Source: DASRDS01 sp035652495 (GTDB lineage: Bacteria; Gemmatimonadota; Gemmatimonadetes; Gemmatimonadales; Gemmatimonadaceae). Taken from it: a stretch of 64,000 nucleotides of DNA. Within the stretch, counting starts at the first letter, position 1, and every line of letters starts with the position of its first letter. Location: NCBI GenBank assembly GCA_035652495.1, contig DASRDS010000236.1, forward strand, positions 1 to 64,000, in the 5' to 3' direction. Both the position numbers and the translations under genes were made by a program. The notes below the pieces were generated by a model that searched no databases, was not told where the DNA came from, and worked only from the letters and a program-made list of their open reading frames with translations. Of the stretch, positions 9,514 to 17,988 are shown one piece after another.

Positions 9514-10209
9514 CTAAGCGACCATCGACTCGTGCGCCGCATTCGCCGCGGCGCGAATCGCGGTCAGCACGACGTCGGGATGCGAGAGCATCGGGACGTG
9601 GCTGCTCGCCACCTCGTGCACGGTCGCGTTCATGCGCTTGACTTCCCAGCGTTGCAAATCCGGATGCACGGTGTGGTCATTCGTCCCAAGCACGAAGTGG
9701 CTCGGCTTTGTCCGCCATGCGCCACCGGGCACTTTCAGATTGAACAGATTGACATCGGGGACGCCTTGGACGGCATAGACGAGCTTCTGATCCCCTGGCG
9801 ACAGATCGCCACAGAACTCGGCCGTGCCGCTCGGCTTGAGCCAAATGCGTCCTTCGGCGACTTCGATGTTATTGAACACCGGCGTCACCGGAAAGCGCTC
9901 GATCAGACTCTGCGACGTCTCGCCGTCATCTGGCGCGAGCGCACAGATGTATACGAGGCCCACCACGCGCTCATCGACGCCGGCGCCACTGATCACGCTT
10001 CCGCCATATGAGTGTCCGACCAGGATCGCGGGGCTGCTCACGCGGCCCAAGGCGCGTCTGACAGAGGCGATATCTCCCTCGACCGTGTCGAGGCTATTCT
10101 GCGCGGAGATGACTTCGTGCCCCTCCGCCTGCAGTGCGGGAATGACTTTGCTGTAGCACGAACCGTCGGCCCACAGGCCATGCGCGAATACGATGCTCGG
10201 TTTTGTCAT
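9514..10209 (-). CDS. Alpha/beta hydrolase, small EstC/salicylate-esterase-like type
   Basis: A compact 231-residue alpha/beta hydrolase. The N-terminus VFAHGLWADGSCYSKVIPAL is the typical opening with the HG oxyanion motif. The nucleophile elbow is GHSYGGS, and a His near the C-terminus lies in the SSHVPMLSHPD segment. Similar proteins are annotated as alpha/beta hydrolases with esterase activity on small aromatic or plant-type esters. There is no signal peptide, so it is cytoplasmic. It is convergent with the hydrolase at 8391 and not in an operon. Confidence 0.85.
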   Translation of the reverse strand: MTKPSIVFAHGLWADGSCYSKVIPALQAEGHEVISAQNSLDTVEGDIASVRRALGRVSSPAILVGHSYGGSVISGAGVDERVVGLVYICALAPDDGETSQSLIERFPVTPVFNNIEVAEGRIWLKPSGTAEFCGDLSPGDQKLVYAVQGVPDVNLFNLKVPGGAWRTKPSHFVLGTNDHTVHPDLQRWEVKRMNATVHEVASSHVPMLSHPDVVLTAIRAAANAAHESMVA

Positions 10210-10283
10210 AAACCGAGAGATAGCGAGACGCCCGTCCCTCGACCACTGTACGAGACGGTAAAGATTTCGTACGTTGGGCCCCC

Positions 10284-11999
10284 ATGACTCGATACCACCG
10301 CATCGCCGTCGCGTTGGTGGCCGTGACCCTCGGCTGCCGCCTGCAATCCCCGGCTGGATCCGCGCTGCAATTCGCGGTCACGTTCCCGTCATCCCTGCAC
10401 GCCGATCCCATCACCGGACGGATGTTCGTGCTCATCACGGCTGATTCCGGCGAGCCACGGGAGATGGCCAATGGGTTTTCGACCAACGTGGCGATGTATG
10501 CCGTCGACGTCAGCGCGCTGCGGCCCGGCGAAGCGGCGGTGATCTCCGACTCGACGTTCGGATATCCGCTCGCGTCGCTGCGCGACATCCCGCCCGGCGA
10601 CTACTGGGTGCAGGCCGTGCTCAACGTGTACACACAGTTCAAGCGCTCGGACGGACACACGATCTGGGCCCACATGGATCAGTGGGAAGGCCAGAATTTC
10701 ACGAGATCGCCGGGCAATCTGGTCAGCGAGCCGCGCAAGATCCATCTCGATGGCACGTCGGGCTATCACCAGTCGATCGCGCTCGCCCGCGAGCTGCCGG
10801 CGGTGAAAGTGCCCGAGGACACGAAATGGGTGAAGTACATCAAGATCCAGAGCAAGCTGCTGACGGCGTTCTGGGGTCACCCGATGTACATCGGCGCGAC
10901 GGTGCTGCTCCCAAAGGGGTATGACGAGCATCCGAACGCGCACTATCCCACCGTGTACGAACAGGGACACTTCGGCCTCCGTCCACCATTCGGGTTCTCG
11001 ACCGACAGCCAGCCAACGCCGCCGCCGCTGGCGGCGATGTTCAAGAGCTACAATCTCGAGCCGGGTTTCGCGTTCTATCGACAGTGGGACGGGGCCGGAT
11101 TCCCGCGAATGATCGCGGTGACGTTCCAGCATCCGACGCCGTACTTCGATGACTCGTACGCCGTGAACTCGGCGAATAACGGACCGTATGGCGACGCGAT
11201 CTTCCAGGAGCTGATTCCGTATCTCGAGTCGCATTTCCGGATGATTCCCAAGGGCTACGCCCGTACGTTGACCGGGGGATCGACCGGTGGGTGGGAATCG
11301 ATCGCGCTCCAGATTTACCATCCGGACTTCTTCGTCGGCACATGGACGCTGTATCCGGATCCCGTCGACTTCCGGCACTACGATATGGTCGACGCGTACG
11401 CGGATACGAACGCGTTCTCAGTCGGCGAGCCGGGCGGAGCCATCTTCAGTCCGGTGAGTGCGTTTTATCATCCGGAGCGGGAGCTCGTGCGTGGCAACGA
11501 CGGCCAGCCGTTCATCTCCGAGCGGCAGTTCAGCGCGATGGAAGATGTGCTCGGAAGCCACGGCCGCTCCGCGCAGCAGCTCGAGGCCTGGGAAGCCGTG
11601 TATGGGCCGGTCGGCGATGACGGGTATCCGAAGCCGCTCTGGGACAAGCGCACGGGGCACATCGATCACACGGTCGCGACGTACATGCGCGACCATGGCT
11701 ACGATCTCCGCGCGTACCTGGCGTCGCATTGGGCTACCGTCGGCCCTCAGCTCGTCGACAAGATCCATGTCGATGTCGGTGACATGGACAACTTTTATCT
11801 CAATCTCGCGGTGTACGATCTCGAGGCCTTTCTCGATTCGAGCACGAGTCCGCACGTCGCCGGCGCGATTCGGTATGGGCGTCCGGAGAAGGGGCATGGT
11901 TGGCAGCATGCGCCGAATGCCGCGCTCCTCCGGGAGATGGCGGCGTCCATCGTGAAGCATGCGCCCGCCGGAGAGAATCGGGCGCAGTGGTCGTATTGA
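10284..11999 (+). CDS. Lipoprotein with esterase-like alpha/beta domain
   Basis: A 571-residue protein that starts with a lipoprotein-type signal, hydrophobic AVALVAVTLGC with Cys at about residue 18. The N-terminal ~170 residues form a beta-rich domain resembling Ig-like regions of exported esterases. The rest resembles the esterase-D/enterochelin-esterase hydrolase superfamily, with nucleophile-like GGSTGGW and a late His in KGHGWQH. Large family members of this type are usually annotated only as hypothetical or putative esterase. Probably anchored in a membrane facing the periplasm. The substrate is unknown. Confidence 0.65.
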   Translation: MTRYHRIAVALVAVTLGCRLQSPAGSALQFAVTFPSSLHADPITGRMFVLITADSGEPREMANGFSTNVAMYAVDVSALRPGEAAVISDSTFGYPLASLRDIPPGDYWVQAVLNVYTQFKRSDGHTIWAHMDQWEGQNFTRSPGNLVSEPRKIHLDGTSGYHQSIALARELPAVKVPEDTKWVKYIKIQSKLLTAFWGHPMYIGATVLLPKGYDEHPNAHYPTVYEQGHFGLRPPFGFSTDSQPTPPPLAAMFKSYNLEPGFAFYRQWDGAGFPRMIAVTFQHPTPYFDDSYAVNSANNGPYGDAIFQELIPYLESHFRMIPKGYARTLTGGSTGGWESIALQIYHPDFFVGTWTLYPDPVDFRHYDMVDAYADTNAFSVGEPGGAIFSPVSAFYHPERELVRGNDGQPFISERQFSAMEDVLGSHGRSAQQLEAWEAVYGPVGDDGYPKPLWDKRTGHIDHTVATYMRDHGYDLRAYLASHWATVGPQLVDKIHVDVGDMDNFYLNLAVYDLEAFLDSSTSPHVAGAIRYGRPEKGHGWQHAPNAALLREMAASIVKHAPAGENRAQWSY

Positions 12000-12000
12000 G

Positions 12001-12363
12001 CTAGAGGCTACAGGCGGCCTTTCCCCATCGCATCACGGCCTGTTCCAGGGCGCCACCCTCCTGGGTGTCGCCCGCGTCCGTTTTCGCCGTGTGCACCATG
12101 TTGCGGAGGACGGTGAGCGTCTCCGTGGCGGAGAGGCCGCAGGATCGCGCGAGGTCGACGAACGACAGGACGGCCGCCTTCGCCGCATCGTGCTCGCCAA
12201 TGAGCTCTCTCATCCACACGACCTGCTCGAGCGACTGAGGAAGGGTGCGCCGTGACCGTTCCTTTAGATCTCGCGCCCGGCCGACCGCCGCGTGGCCGCG
12301 GTCGATGAGCTGGTGTGACCTCTCCACGAGGGCCCGGCTGTTACTGGCCACGAGGTTCCGCAT
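12001..12363 (-). CDS. Small hypothetical helical protein (paralogue of next gene)
   Basis: About 120 residues, strongly helical and charged, no signal peptide and no cysteine motif. The start is placed at MRNLVASNSRALVE (12363), preceded by a weak GAG-containing ribosome site; an extended frame reaches 12498 but its N-terminus looks non-coding. The C-terminal part (ETLTVLRNMVHTAK ... AVMRWGKAA) aligns by eye with PERVILLLKRLTVQ ... DVVRWGIDA of the upstream gene at 12437, so the two look like a tandem duplication. I recognise no domain. Confidence 0.5.
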   Translation of the reverse strand: MRNLVASNSRALVERSHQLIDRGHAAVGRARDLKERSRRTLPQSLEQVVWMRELIGEHDAAKAAVLSFVDLARSCGLSATETLTVLRNMVHTAKTDAGDTQEGGALEQAVMRWGKAACSL

Positions 12364-12436
12364 ACCACCATTCTCGGTAGGATTGTCGTCGGGCCGCTGC
12401 GAAAACCGTGCTAGAGCCTTCGGCGGCCCGGGAGAC

Positions 12437-12883
12437 TCAGGCGGCGTAGTAGGCATCGATGCCCCAGCGCACGACATCCTCGACGAGCATTCGACCATCC
12501 GGCGCCTCCAGCTGCTCCCCGCCAGCCTGGACCGTCAACCGCTTGAGCAGCAAGATCACCCTCTCAGGCGGCTCACCTTTCATGCGCTCAGACCGGGCGA
12601 GTGCCCCGACGGCGTCTCGCAGGCTGTCGATAATCGATGCCTCACCGAGCAACCGCTCGGCCCAGTTCAGCCGATCTTGCGCCTGCGAAAGGAGCCGAGC
12701 GCTGCGGATGTTTTGTTCCTGCGCCTTCGCGATCGCCGCCACCGCGCGACTCAGCAACGTGTGCGTCGCCTCAGCAGGCGTTACGTCGTCGTTAAGGAAC
12801 CGTCTGTGTGGGTCCGGCTGATTGGCGTGGTCGTCGATATGGCCTCCAGTTTCAACCAGCCCTACGATGAATGACGCCACCAA
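12437..12883 (-). CDS. Small hypothetical helical protein
   Basis: A 148-residue hydrophilic protein of unknown function, upstream of and co-directional with its apparent paralogue at 12001. It is predicted to be mostly alpha-helical (SRAVAAIAKAQEQNIRSARLL and following). It ends with DVVRWGIDAYYAA. The start is uncertain: TTG at 12883 and GTG at 12880 are the first possibilities, and the first 35 residues are Gly/Asp/His/Pro-rich and may not be translated. Helical proteins of this sort occur beside signalling genes, but none is adjacent here. Confidence 0.5.
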   Translation of the reverse strand: MVASFIVGLVETGGHIDDHANQPDPHRRFLNDDVTPAEATHTLLSRAVAAIAKAQEQNIRSARLLSQAQDRLNWAERLLGEASIIDSLRDAVGALARSERMKGEPPERVILLLKRLTVQAGGEQLEAPDGRMLVEDVVRWGIDAYYAA

Positions 12884-12942
12884 ACAACGTCAAGGGTGGA
12901 GGACAGCGTGCGTTTTAGTGTATCTGCGGCTAGCTTCGACGC

Positions 12943-13245
12943 ATGCGGTTGGTCGGCGGGGTCTTGGCCAGCGTGATGCTGATGTTTGCGTTTGCCGTGC
13001 AGAGCAACCTGATCTGTCCGGTCGAGGCACCCGCACATCATCATGCGCCCTGCGATAAGGCGCCGGCCAAGACGCAGGCTCCCGTCTGCTGCTGGACCGT
13101 GGCAACATGCACGGCGCCGGCGTTACCGGCGACCCACACGGCCGAAATTGCTCGGGCACCCCTGGATCGAACTGCCTCCGTCGCGAGCGTACAACCGCCG
13201 CGGTCGATCGTCTTCGCACCTGAAACCCCACCTCCGAGAGCCTAG
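12943..13245 (+). CDS. Small exported Cys/His-rich protein
   Basis: A 100-residue protein with a clear signal peptide (VGGVLASVMLMFAFAVQS). The mature part begins with Cys- and His-rich sequence: CPVEAPAHHHAPCDKAP, then a CCW and a further Cys. This pattern suggests metal binding, copper being most likely because the next gene encodes a Met/His-rich outer-membrane protein of the kind found in copper loci. That is inference; no copper ATPase or oxidase is in the window. The tail is Pro/Ala-rich and probably disordered. Confidence 0.6.
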   Translation: MRLVGGVLASVMLMFAFAVQSNLICPVEAPAHHHAPCDKAPAKTQAPVCCWTVATCTAPALPATHTAEIARAPLDRTASVASVQPPRSIVFAPETPPPRA

Positions 13246-13285
13246 CGGATCACCCGCTCACGCTTCTTCTCGGAGGTAGTCACAT

Positions 13286-14566
13286 ATGCAGGTGGCATCA
13301 TGCGTGCGCGTCCTTTTGGGCGCGGCACTGCTCGTTGGTGTTCGGTTGAACGGCCAAGATATGAGCTCGATGCACATGGGATCCGACCCGCTCGGCATCC
13401 CGATAAATCGATTGGGATCAGGCACGTCCTGGCTGCCCGATGTATCGCCGATGCACGCCGAACACGCGATGCTCGGGAGCTGGCAGTTCATGCTCCACTA
13501 TCTCGCGTTCGCGACCTACGACCATCAGGAAAGCGCGCGCAACATCGACGGCGCGACGCAGTTCAACGGGATCGACTGGTTCATGGGCATGGCTCAGCAC
13601 GAACTTGCCGGCGGGCGGTTCGACCTGCGGGCCATGATGAGCACCGACCCGTTCACGGTCGGGAAGGCCGGTTACCCGTTGCTGCTCCAGACGGGCGAGT
13701 CGTACCGCGGCGAGCCGCTGCACGACCGCCAGCATCCCCACGATCTCTTCATGGAGCTCGCGGCGCTGTACGATGTGCCGGTCACCTCGCACCTCGGCGT
13801 CGAGATCTACGCCGCGCCAGTCGGCGAGCCCGCGCTCGGTCCCGTCGCCTATCCGCACCGCCCATCCGCGGCCGGTGATCCGTTCGCCGTGCTCGGGCAT
13901 CATTGGCAAGACGCAACCCACGTATCGTTCGGCGTGGTGACCGCCGGCATCTTCACGCATGACGTGAAGCTCGAAGGCTCGATTTTCAACGGGCGCGAAC
14001 CGGACGAGACGCGCACGAACTTCGACTTTCGGCCGCTCGATTCGTACAGTGGGCGACTGACGGTCAACCCCGCGCCCGAGTGGAGCTTCAGCGCATCGTA
14101 CGGGTACCTCAAGAGTCCCGAAGGCCTGACGCCAACGATCGCGCAGCACCGTATGGGCGCCTCCGTTTTGTTCGACCGGCCGTTCAACGGCAAAGGCGAG
14201 TGGTCGACGGCGTTCGTCTACGGCGCGAATCTCTACTCCGACAGTCCGCAGTTGTCGAACAGTGCGACGATCGAGACGACCATCGATGTCGATGGCCGCA
14301 ACAGCGTGTTCGCTCGGCTCGAGTATGTGAACAAAGATGCGTACGACCTCGCGCTCGGCGCCGCACCGCCCGCGCAGCGATTCGACGTCGAGTCGGGGAG
14401 CTTTGGCTACACGCGCGAGATTCTACGTGAGGTGGGCATCGCGATCGGCGTTGGCGGGGTGATCAACGTCGATGTGATTCCCGCGACATTGCGCCCTTAC
14501 TATAGCACACGCTCACCATATGGGTTCGGCGTCTTTCTCCGATTCCGTCCCTCGTCGAGAATGTGA
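13286..14566 (+). CDS. Predicted outer-membrane beta-barrel protein, copper-locus type
   Basis: A 426-residue protein with a signal peptide followed by a Met/His-rich start (DMSSMHMGSD; later SPMHAEHAM). The rest alternates short polar and aromatic beta-strands and ends with an aromatic-rich final strand (YGFGVFLRFRP), as expected of an outer-membrane barrel. Proteins of this type often sit beside copper-resistance genes, and it follows the Cys/His-rich exported protein by 40 bases, suggesting an operon. The next gene (SDR) starts one base after this stop. Function is not experimentally known to me. Confidence 0.65.
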   Translation: MQVASCVRVLLGAALLVGVRLNGQDMSSMHMGSDPLGIPINRLGSGTSWLPDVSPMHAEHAMLGSWQFMLHYLAFATYDHQESARNIDGATQFNGIDWFMGMAQHELAGGRFDLRAMMSTDPFTVGKAGYPLLLQTGESYRGEPLHDRQHPHDLFMELAALYDVPVTSHLGVEIYAAPVGEPALGPVAYPHRPSAAGDPFAVLGHHWQDATHVSFGVVTAGIFTHDVKLEGSIFNGREPDETRTNFDFRPLDSYSGRLTVNPAPEWSFSASYGYLKSPEGLTPTIAQHRMGASVLFDRPFNGKGEWSTAFVYGANLYSDSPQLSNSATIETTIDVDGRNSVFARLEYVNKDAYDLALGAAPPAQRFDVESGSFGYTREILREVGIAIGVGGVINVDVIPATLRPYYSTRSPYGFGVFLRFRPSSRM

Positions 14567-14567
14567 C

Positions 14568-15305
14568 ATGAATGATTTCCAACAACGAGTCGCGTTAGTC
14601 ACCGGCGCCTCGCGTGGCATCGGGAAGGCCATCGCGCTGGCTTTGGCGGAGGCTCGCGCGTCGGTCGCGGTCAACTATCGTGAGCGACAGGACGCGGCAG
14701 ACGACGTCGTCAATGCCATACGTGATGCCGGCGGAACGGCTTCGACGTTCCGCGCTGACGTGTCCGATCGTGCCCATGTGGATGCGATGGTACGCGAAAT
14801 CGAATCGCGACTGGGTCCCATTGACCTACTGGTCAACAACGCGGGCATCGCCATCGTACGTGGGCTCGATGAGCTGACCGAAGACGATTTCGATCGCACG
14901 ATCGCGTCGAACTTGAAGTCCGCGTTTCTCTGCACGCGCGCCGTGCTGCCCGGTATGCGCGCCAGACGGTGGGGGCGCATCGTCAACATCTCGTCGATCG
15001 GGGCTCGCATTGGCGCGGGTTCCGTGAGCGTCGCGTATGCGGCGGCGAAGGCTGGGCTCGAAGGGCTCACGCGAGGATATGCGCTGCGGCTCGCATCCGA
15101 GGGCATCACCGTCAATGCCATAGCGCCCGGGTTGGTCGATACTGATATGGGACAGCCGCTCATCGCGTCCGGCGTGACCGCGCGTATTCCCGTCGGACGA
15201 CCGGGCACCGGTGATGAGATCGCTCAGGTTGTCATCATGCTCGCGCGCAATGGCTACATCACGGGTCAGACGATCGCGGTGAACGGCGGCTCGCTTTTCT
15301 CCTAG
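14568..15305 (+). CDS. fabG: SDR-family 3-oxoacyl-ACP reductase-like protein
   Basis: A 245-residue classical short-chain dehydrogenase. The cofactor motif TGASRGIG lies near the N-terminus, NNAG follows the fourth strand, and the catalytic set is Ser (NISSIG), Tyr-x-x-x-Lys (YAAAK) and the conserved Asn. The basic residues after strand 2 (NYRER) favour NADPH. It reduces a 3-keto group, as in fatty-acid elongation, but many SDRs have other substrates. The ATG at 14568 begins one base after the upstream stop, so it is translated with the outer-membrane protein gene; functional linkage is unclear. Confidence 0.85.
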   Translation: MNDFQQRVALVTGASRGIGKAIALALAEARASVAVNYRERQDAADDVVNAIRDAGGTASTFRADVSDRAHVDAMVREIESRLGPIDLLVNNAGIAIVRGLDELTEDDFDRTIASNLKSAFLCTRAVLPGMRARRWGRIVNISSIGARIGAGSVSVAYAAAKAGLEGLTRGYALRLASEGITVNAIAPGLVDTDMGQPLIASGVTARIPVGRPGTGDEIAQVVIMLARNGYITGQTIAVNGGSLFS

Positions 15306-15335
15306 GCGGGGTCGTTGGCGGGACGCGAGTGCGCG

Positions 15336-16124
15336 CTACCTAAAGCGCCAGACTGCCAACCCTTTCACGGAATCCGGGACGCGGTACGATCGCACGCGGA
15401 AAACGCGATCGATGAGGTCGACGGATAAGTGATCGGCATCGTCGACTTCGGCTGCGACTCGACCCTGGTCGAGGACAATAAAGTGGTTGCCATATTCGGA
15501 CGCAACGTTGAGGTCGTGCAAAATGGCGATCACGGTGCAATTGTGCCGCAATAGGCCGCGGGCGAGATCCAGGATCTGCATCTGATAGTGCAGATCGAGG
15601 CTCGACGTGGGCTCGTCGAGAAAGAGATAGCGATGCTCGCCGGCATCGTCATAGTTCCAGATTTGTGCCAACACGCGCGCCAGCTGGGTTTTCTGCTTTT
15701 CGCCAGCGGAGAGTGTCGGATACGCTTGGTCGCGTTTGTTCGATAGACCGACGAGCTCCAACGCGCGGTCGACGATCGCTAGGTCGGTTGTCGCGGGTAC
15801 GCGACCGTAGTATGGATATCGTCCCATGAGCGCGACGTCGCGGACACTCAACGCGAAGGCGAGATCAACGGTTTGCGAGAGCACGGCTCGTTGTTTGGCG
15901 AGACGTGACGGTGCGATGTGTGAGAGTGGCGCGTCATCGTAACGCACATCGCCTGCGGTCGGGCGCAAGAGACCGGTCGCGATTTTGAGCAGCGTTGTTT
16001 TGCCGGCGCCATTGGGTCCCAAAATCACATTGAATGCGCCTGGCGAAAATCGCACCGACACATCGTCGATGATCTGGGTGTTTCCGACGCGGTGGGTGAT
16101 CTCGGAAAGGGAGATCACGACCAC
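15336..16124 (-). CDS. hmuV: Heme/iron ABC transporter ATP-binding protein
   Basis: A 262-residue ABC ATPase of the FecE/HmuV class. Walker A is GPNGAGKTT, the signature is LSAGEKQKTQLA (a variant of LSGGE) and Walker B is YLFLDEPTSSLD. A D-loop and a switch His (ILHDLN) are present. It powers the permease encoded just upstream, whose stop overlaps this start by 10 bases. Last gene of the receptor-hmuT-hmuU-hmuV operon; the heme assignment comes from the binding protein. Confidence 0.88.
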   Translation of the reverse strand: MVVISLSEITHRVGNTQIIDDVSVRFSPGAFNVILGPNGAGKTTLLKIATGLLRPTAGDVRYDDAPLSHIAPSRLAKQRAVLSQTVDLAFALSVRDVALMGRYPYYGRVPATTDLAIVDRALELVGLSNKRDQAYPTLSAGEKQKTQLARVLAQIWNYDDAGEHRYLFLDEPTSSLDLHYQMQILDLARGLLRHNCTVIAILHDLNVASEYGNHFIVLDQGRVAAEVDDADHLSVDLIDRVFRVRSYRVPDSVKGLAVWRFR

Positions 16125-17149
16125 GCCCCCAATCGGCCGCGCTGATGCAGGAGAATCGACAAGAACACCGGCGCGCCAACGATAGCCGTGATGATGCCGA
16201 TCGGCAGCTCAGCCGGTCGCACGATGACGCGCGCCACGATGTCGACGCATGTCATGAACAAAGCGCCGAGGAGCGCGGAGGCCGGGATCAGAAAGACGTA
16301 GTCGGCCGAGCGAATCAATCGCAGGATATGCGGCACGATGAGGCCAACGAACGCAATGACGCCGACGAGGGCGGTCGCGACCGCGACCATGAGCGTATTG
16401 ACGATGAGCAACCGCACTACGAGGGTCCGCGGATCGATCCCCAGGTACGCCGCCTCGTCCTCGCCGAGCATGAGCGCATTGAGTGCCTTCCCATATCGCC
16501 GTGACCACAGGTAGCACCCGGCGAACGCGATGGCGACCAGGATGGCGCCGCCCCAATCGGCGGTCGTAAAGGTCCCCAGGTTCCAGAACGTGATATTCCG
16601 GGCCTGCGGATCGCGGGCGATGTATGACAGAAATCCCGTGCCCGCCGCCGAGACCGCATTGACGGCGATGCCGGCGAGGAGGAGTGTCAGGACGTTTACT
16701 TTCCCGAACGCGGTCGATAGCCGATATACCAGTACGGTCGCTACAAACCCGCCGATAAACGCCATCACTGGTCCCGCGAACGCGAAGGCGAAGTGCGAGC
16801 CGAACACGAATACCAGCGCGGCACCCAGAGCCGCGCCGGCTGAGGTGCCAACCAACCCTGGCTCGACGATCGGGTTTCTGAACAGGCCCTGCATCAATGT
16901 GCCGGATACACCGAGGACGGCTCCCGTGAGCGCGGCCAGCAGGGCGCGGGGGAGACGAAGTTGGATGAAGATGTTTCTATCTAACGTGTCGGCTCGCGTC
17001 GCCTCGAAGAGGAGCTGATACATGCGATGCGGCGAGTAGGAGATCGCGCCGACGCCCGCCGACGCGACTAGCGCGACGGCGAGCAGGCATAGCAGTGCGA
17101 GATATATGTGGCCATACGAGAGACGGCGCAGCATCTCACGACGCCGCAT
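16115..17149 (-). CDS. hmuU: Heme/iron ABC transporter permease, FecCD family
   Basis: A ~344-residue polytopic membrane protein of the FecCD family with about ten hydrophobic segments and the conserved GSGLQGLFRNP-like region, here SGTLMQGLFRNP, plus GVIAFVGLIVPHILR that contacts the ATPase. The start at MRRREMLRRLSYG (17149) comes two bases after the binding-protein stop; a Met at 17134 is also possible. It forms the channel for heme or a ferric complex across the inner membrane. Confidence 0.88.
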   Translation of the reverse strand: MRRREMLRRLSYGHIYLALLCLLAVALVASAGVGAISYSPHRMYQLLFEATRADTLDRNIFIQLRLPRALLAALTGAVLGVSGTLMQGLFRNPIVEPGLVGTSAGAALGAALVFVFGSHFAFAFAGPVMAFIGGFVATVLVYRLSTAFGKVNVLTLLLAGIAVNAVSAAGTGFLSYIARDPQARNITFWNLGTFTTADWGGAILVAIAFAGCYLWSRRYGKALNALMLGEDEAAYLGIDPRTLVVRLLIVNTLMVAVATALVGVIAFVGLIVPHILRLIRSADYVFLIPASALLGALFMTCVDIVARVIVRPAELPIGIITAIVGAPVFLSILLHQRGRLGAWS

Positions 17150-17151
17150 CT

Positions 17152-17988
17152 CTACGGATGGAAGATCTTTTCGAACTTTCGCACGGTCGCCGGCGTGCGC
17201 GGACCGAAGTACATGACTTCGGTCTCGTCGATACGATAGATCTGGCCGTTCTTTCCCGCCGGCGTGAGATCGACGCCCGGCAGCTTCCGGAATGCATCGA
17301 CACTGCCAACGCGATCGAATCCGACGTCGGTCGCCAGGATGATATCCGGCGCCGACCGCGCGATGATCTCCGGTGTCAGCCGCTGCATGTTGCCGGTGGT
17401 GTCGATGGCGTTGACGCCGCCGGCCCAGCGGATGATCTGCGTCGCCGGTCCCTGTCCCGTGACGCCGAGGTATGTGTTCCCTAGCTGGCCGAAATGCATC
17501 ACGAGGACACGCGGGCGTGGCTTGCCGGCCCAACGCGCGGTGTCGGCGAAGACGGCATTCATTCCGGCCTTCCAACGCGCAACGACGCTGTCCGCCGCGG
17601 CGGTCCGGCCGAACCGATGGCCGAGGTCTGTCATGAGCAGCTCGGCGCTATCCAGCGATGAACCCGGGGGCAGCGTCACCACCGGAATCCCTACTTTTCG
17701 CAGCTGATCCAGCACGGTCTCCGGCCCGACATTTCCATCCGTCAATAACACCGATGGGTGCATCGACGTAATACCCTCGGCGCTCAACGCCCGATGGTAT
17801 CCAACGGACGGCAGCTTGGTGATCTCGGACGGATAGATCGACGTCAAGTCTCGCGCGACCAGATGCGACTGCGCGCCGATGTCATAGATGAATTCGTTGA
17901 TCTGCTTTGACACGCAGACCACCCTTGAAAAATCGACCGGGTCACTAAAACAGATAAGATAGAGTAATACCTGTATAAATCGCGGCAT
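17152..17988 (-). CDS. hmuT: Periplasmic heme-binding protein, HmuT-like
   Basis: A 278-residue class III substrate-binding protein. The opening RVVCVSKQINEFIYDIGA and PSVGYHRALSAEGI match HmuT-type hemin-binding proteins. The conserved 'GYHRALS' and a late Tyr-containing segment are where HmuT ligands for heme iron lie. The putative signal segment MPRFIQVLLYLICF lies in sequence that overlaps the 3' end of the receptor gene by 44 bases and has no good cleavage site or Shine-Dalgarno. No alternative signal peptide exists, so either this overlapped start is real or the protein is defective for export. Confidence 0.78.
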   Translation of the reverse strand: MPRFIQVLLYLICFSDPVDFSRVVCVSKQINEFIYDIGAQSHLVARDLTSIYPSEITKLPSVGYHRALSAEGITSMHPSVLLTDGNVGPETVLDQLRKVGIPVVTLPPGSSLDSAELLMTDLGHRFGRTAAADSVVARWKAGMNAVFADTARWAGKPRPRVLVMHFGQLGNTYLGVTGQGPATQIIRWAGGVNAIDTTGNMQRLTPEIIARSAPDIILATDVGFDRVGSVDAFRKLPGVDLTPAGKNGQIYRIDETEVMYFGPRTPATVRKFEKIFHP

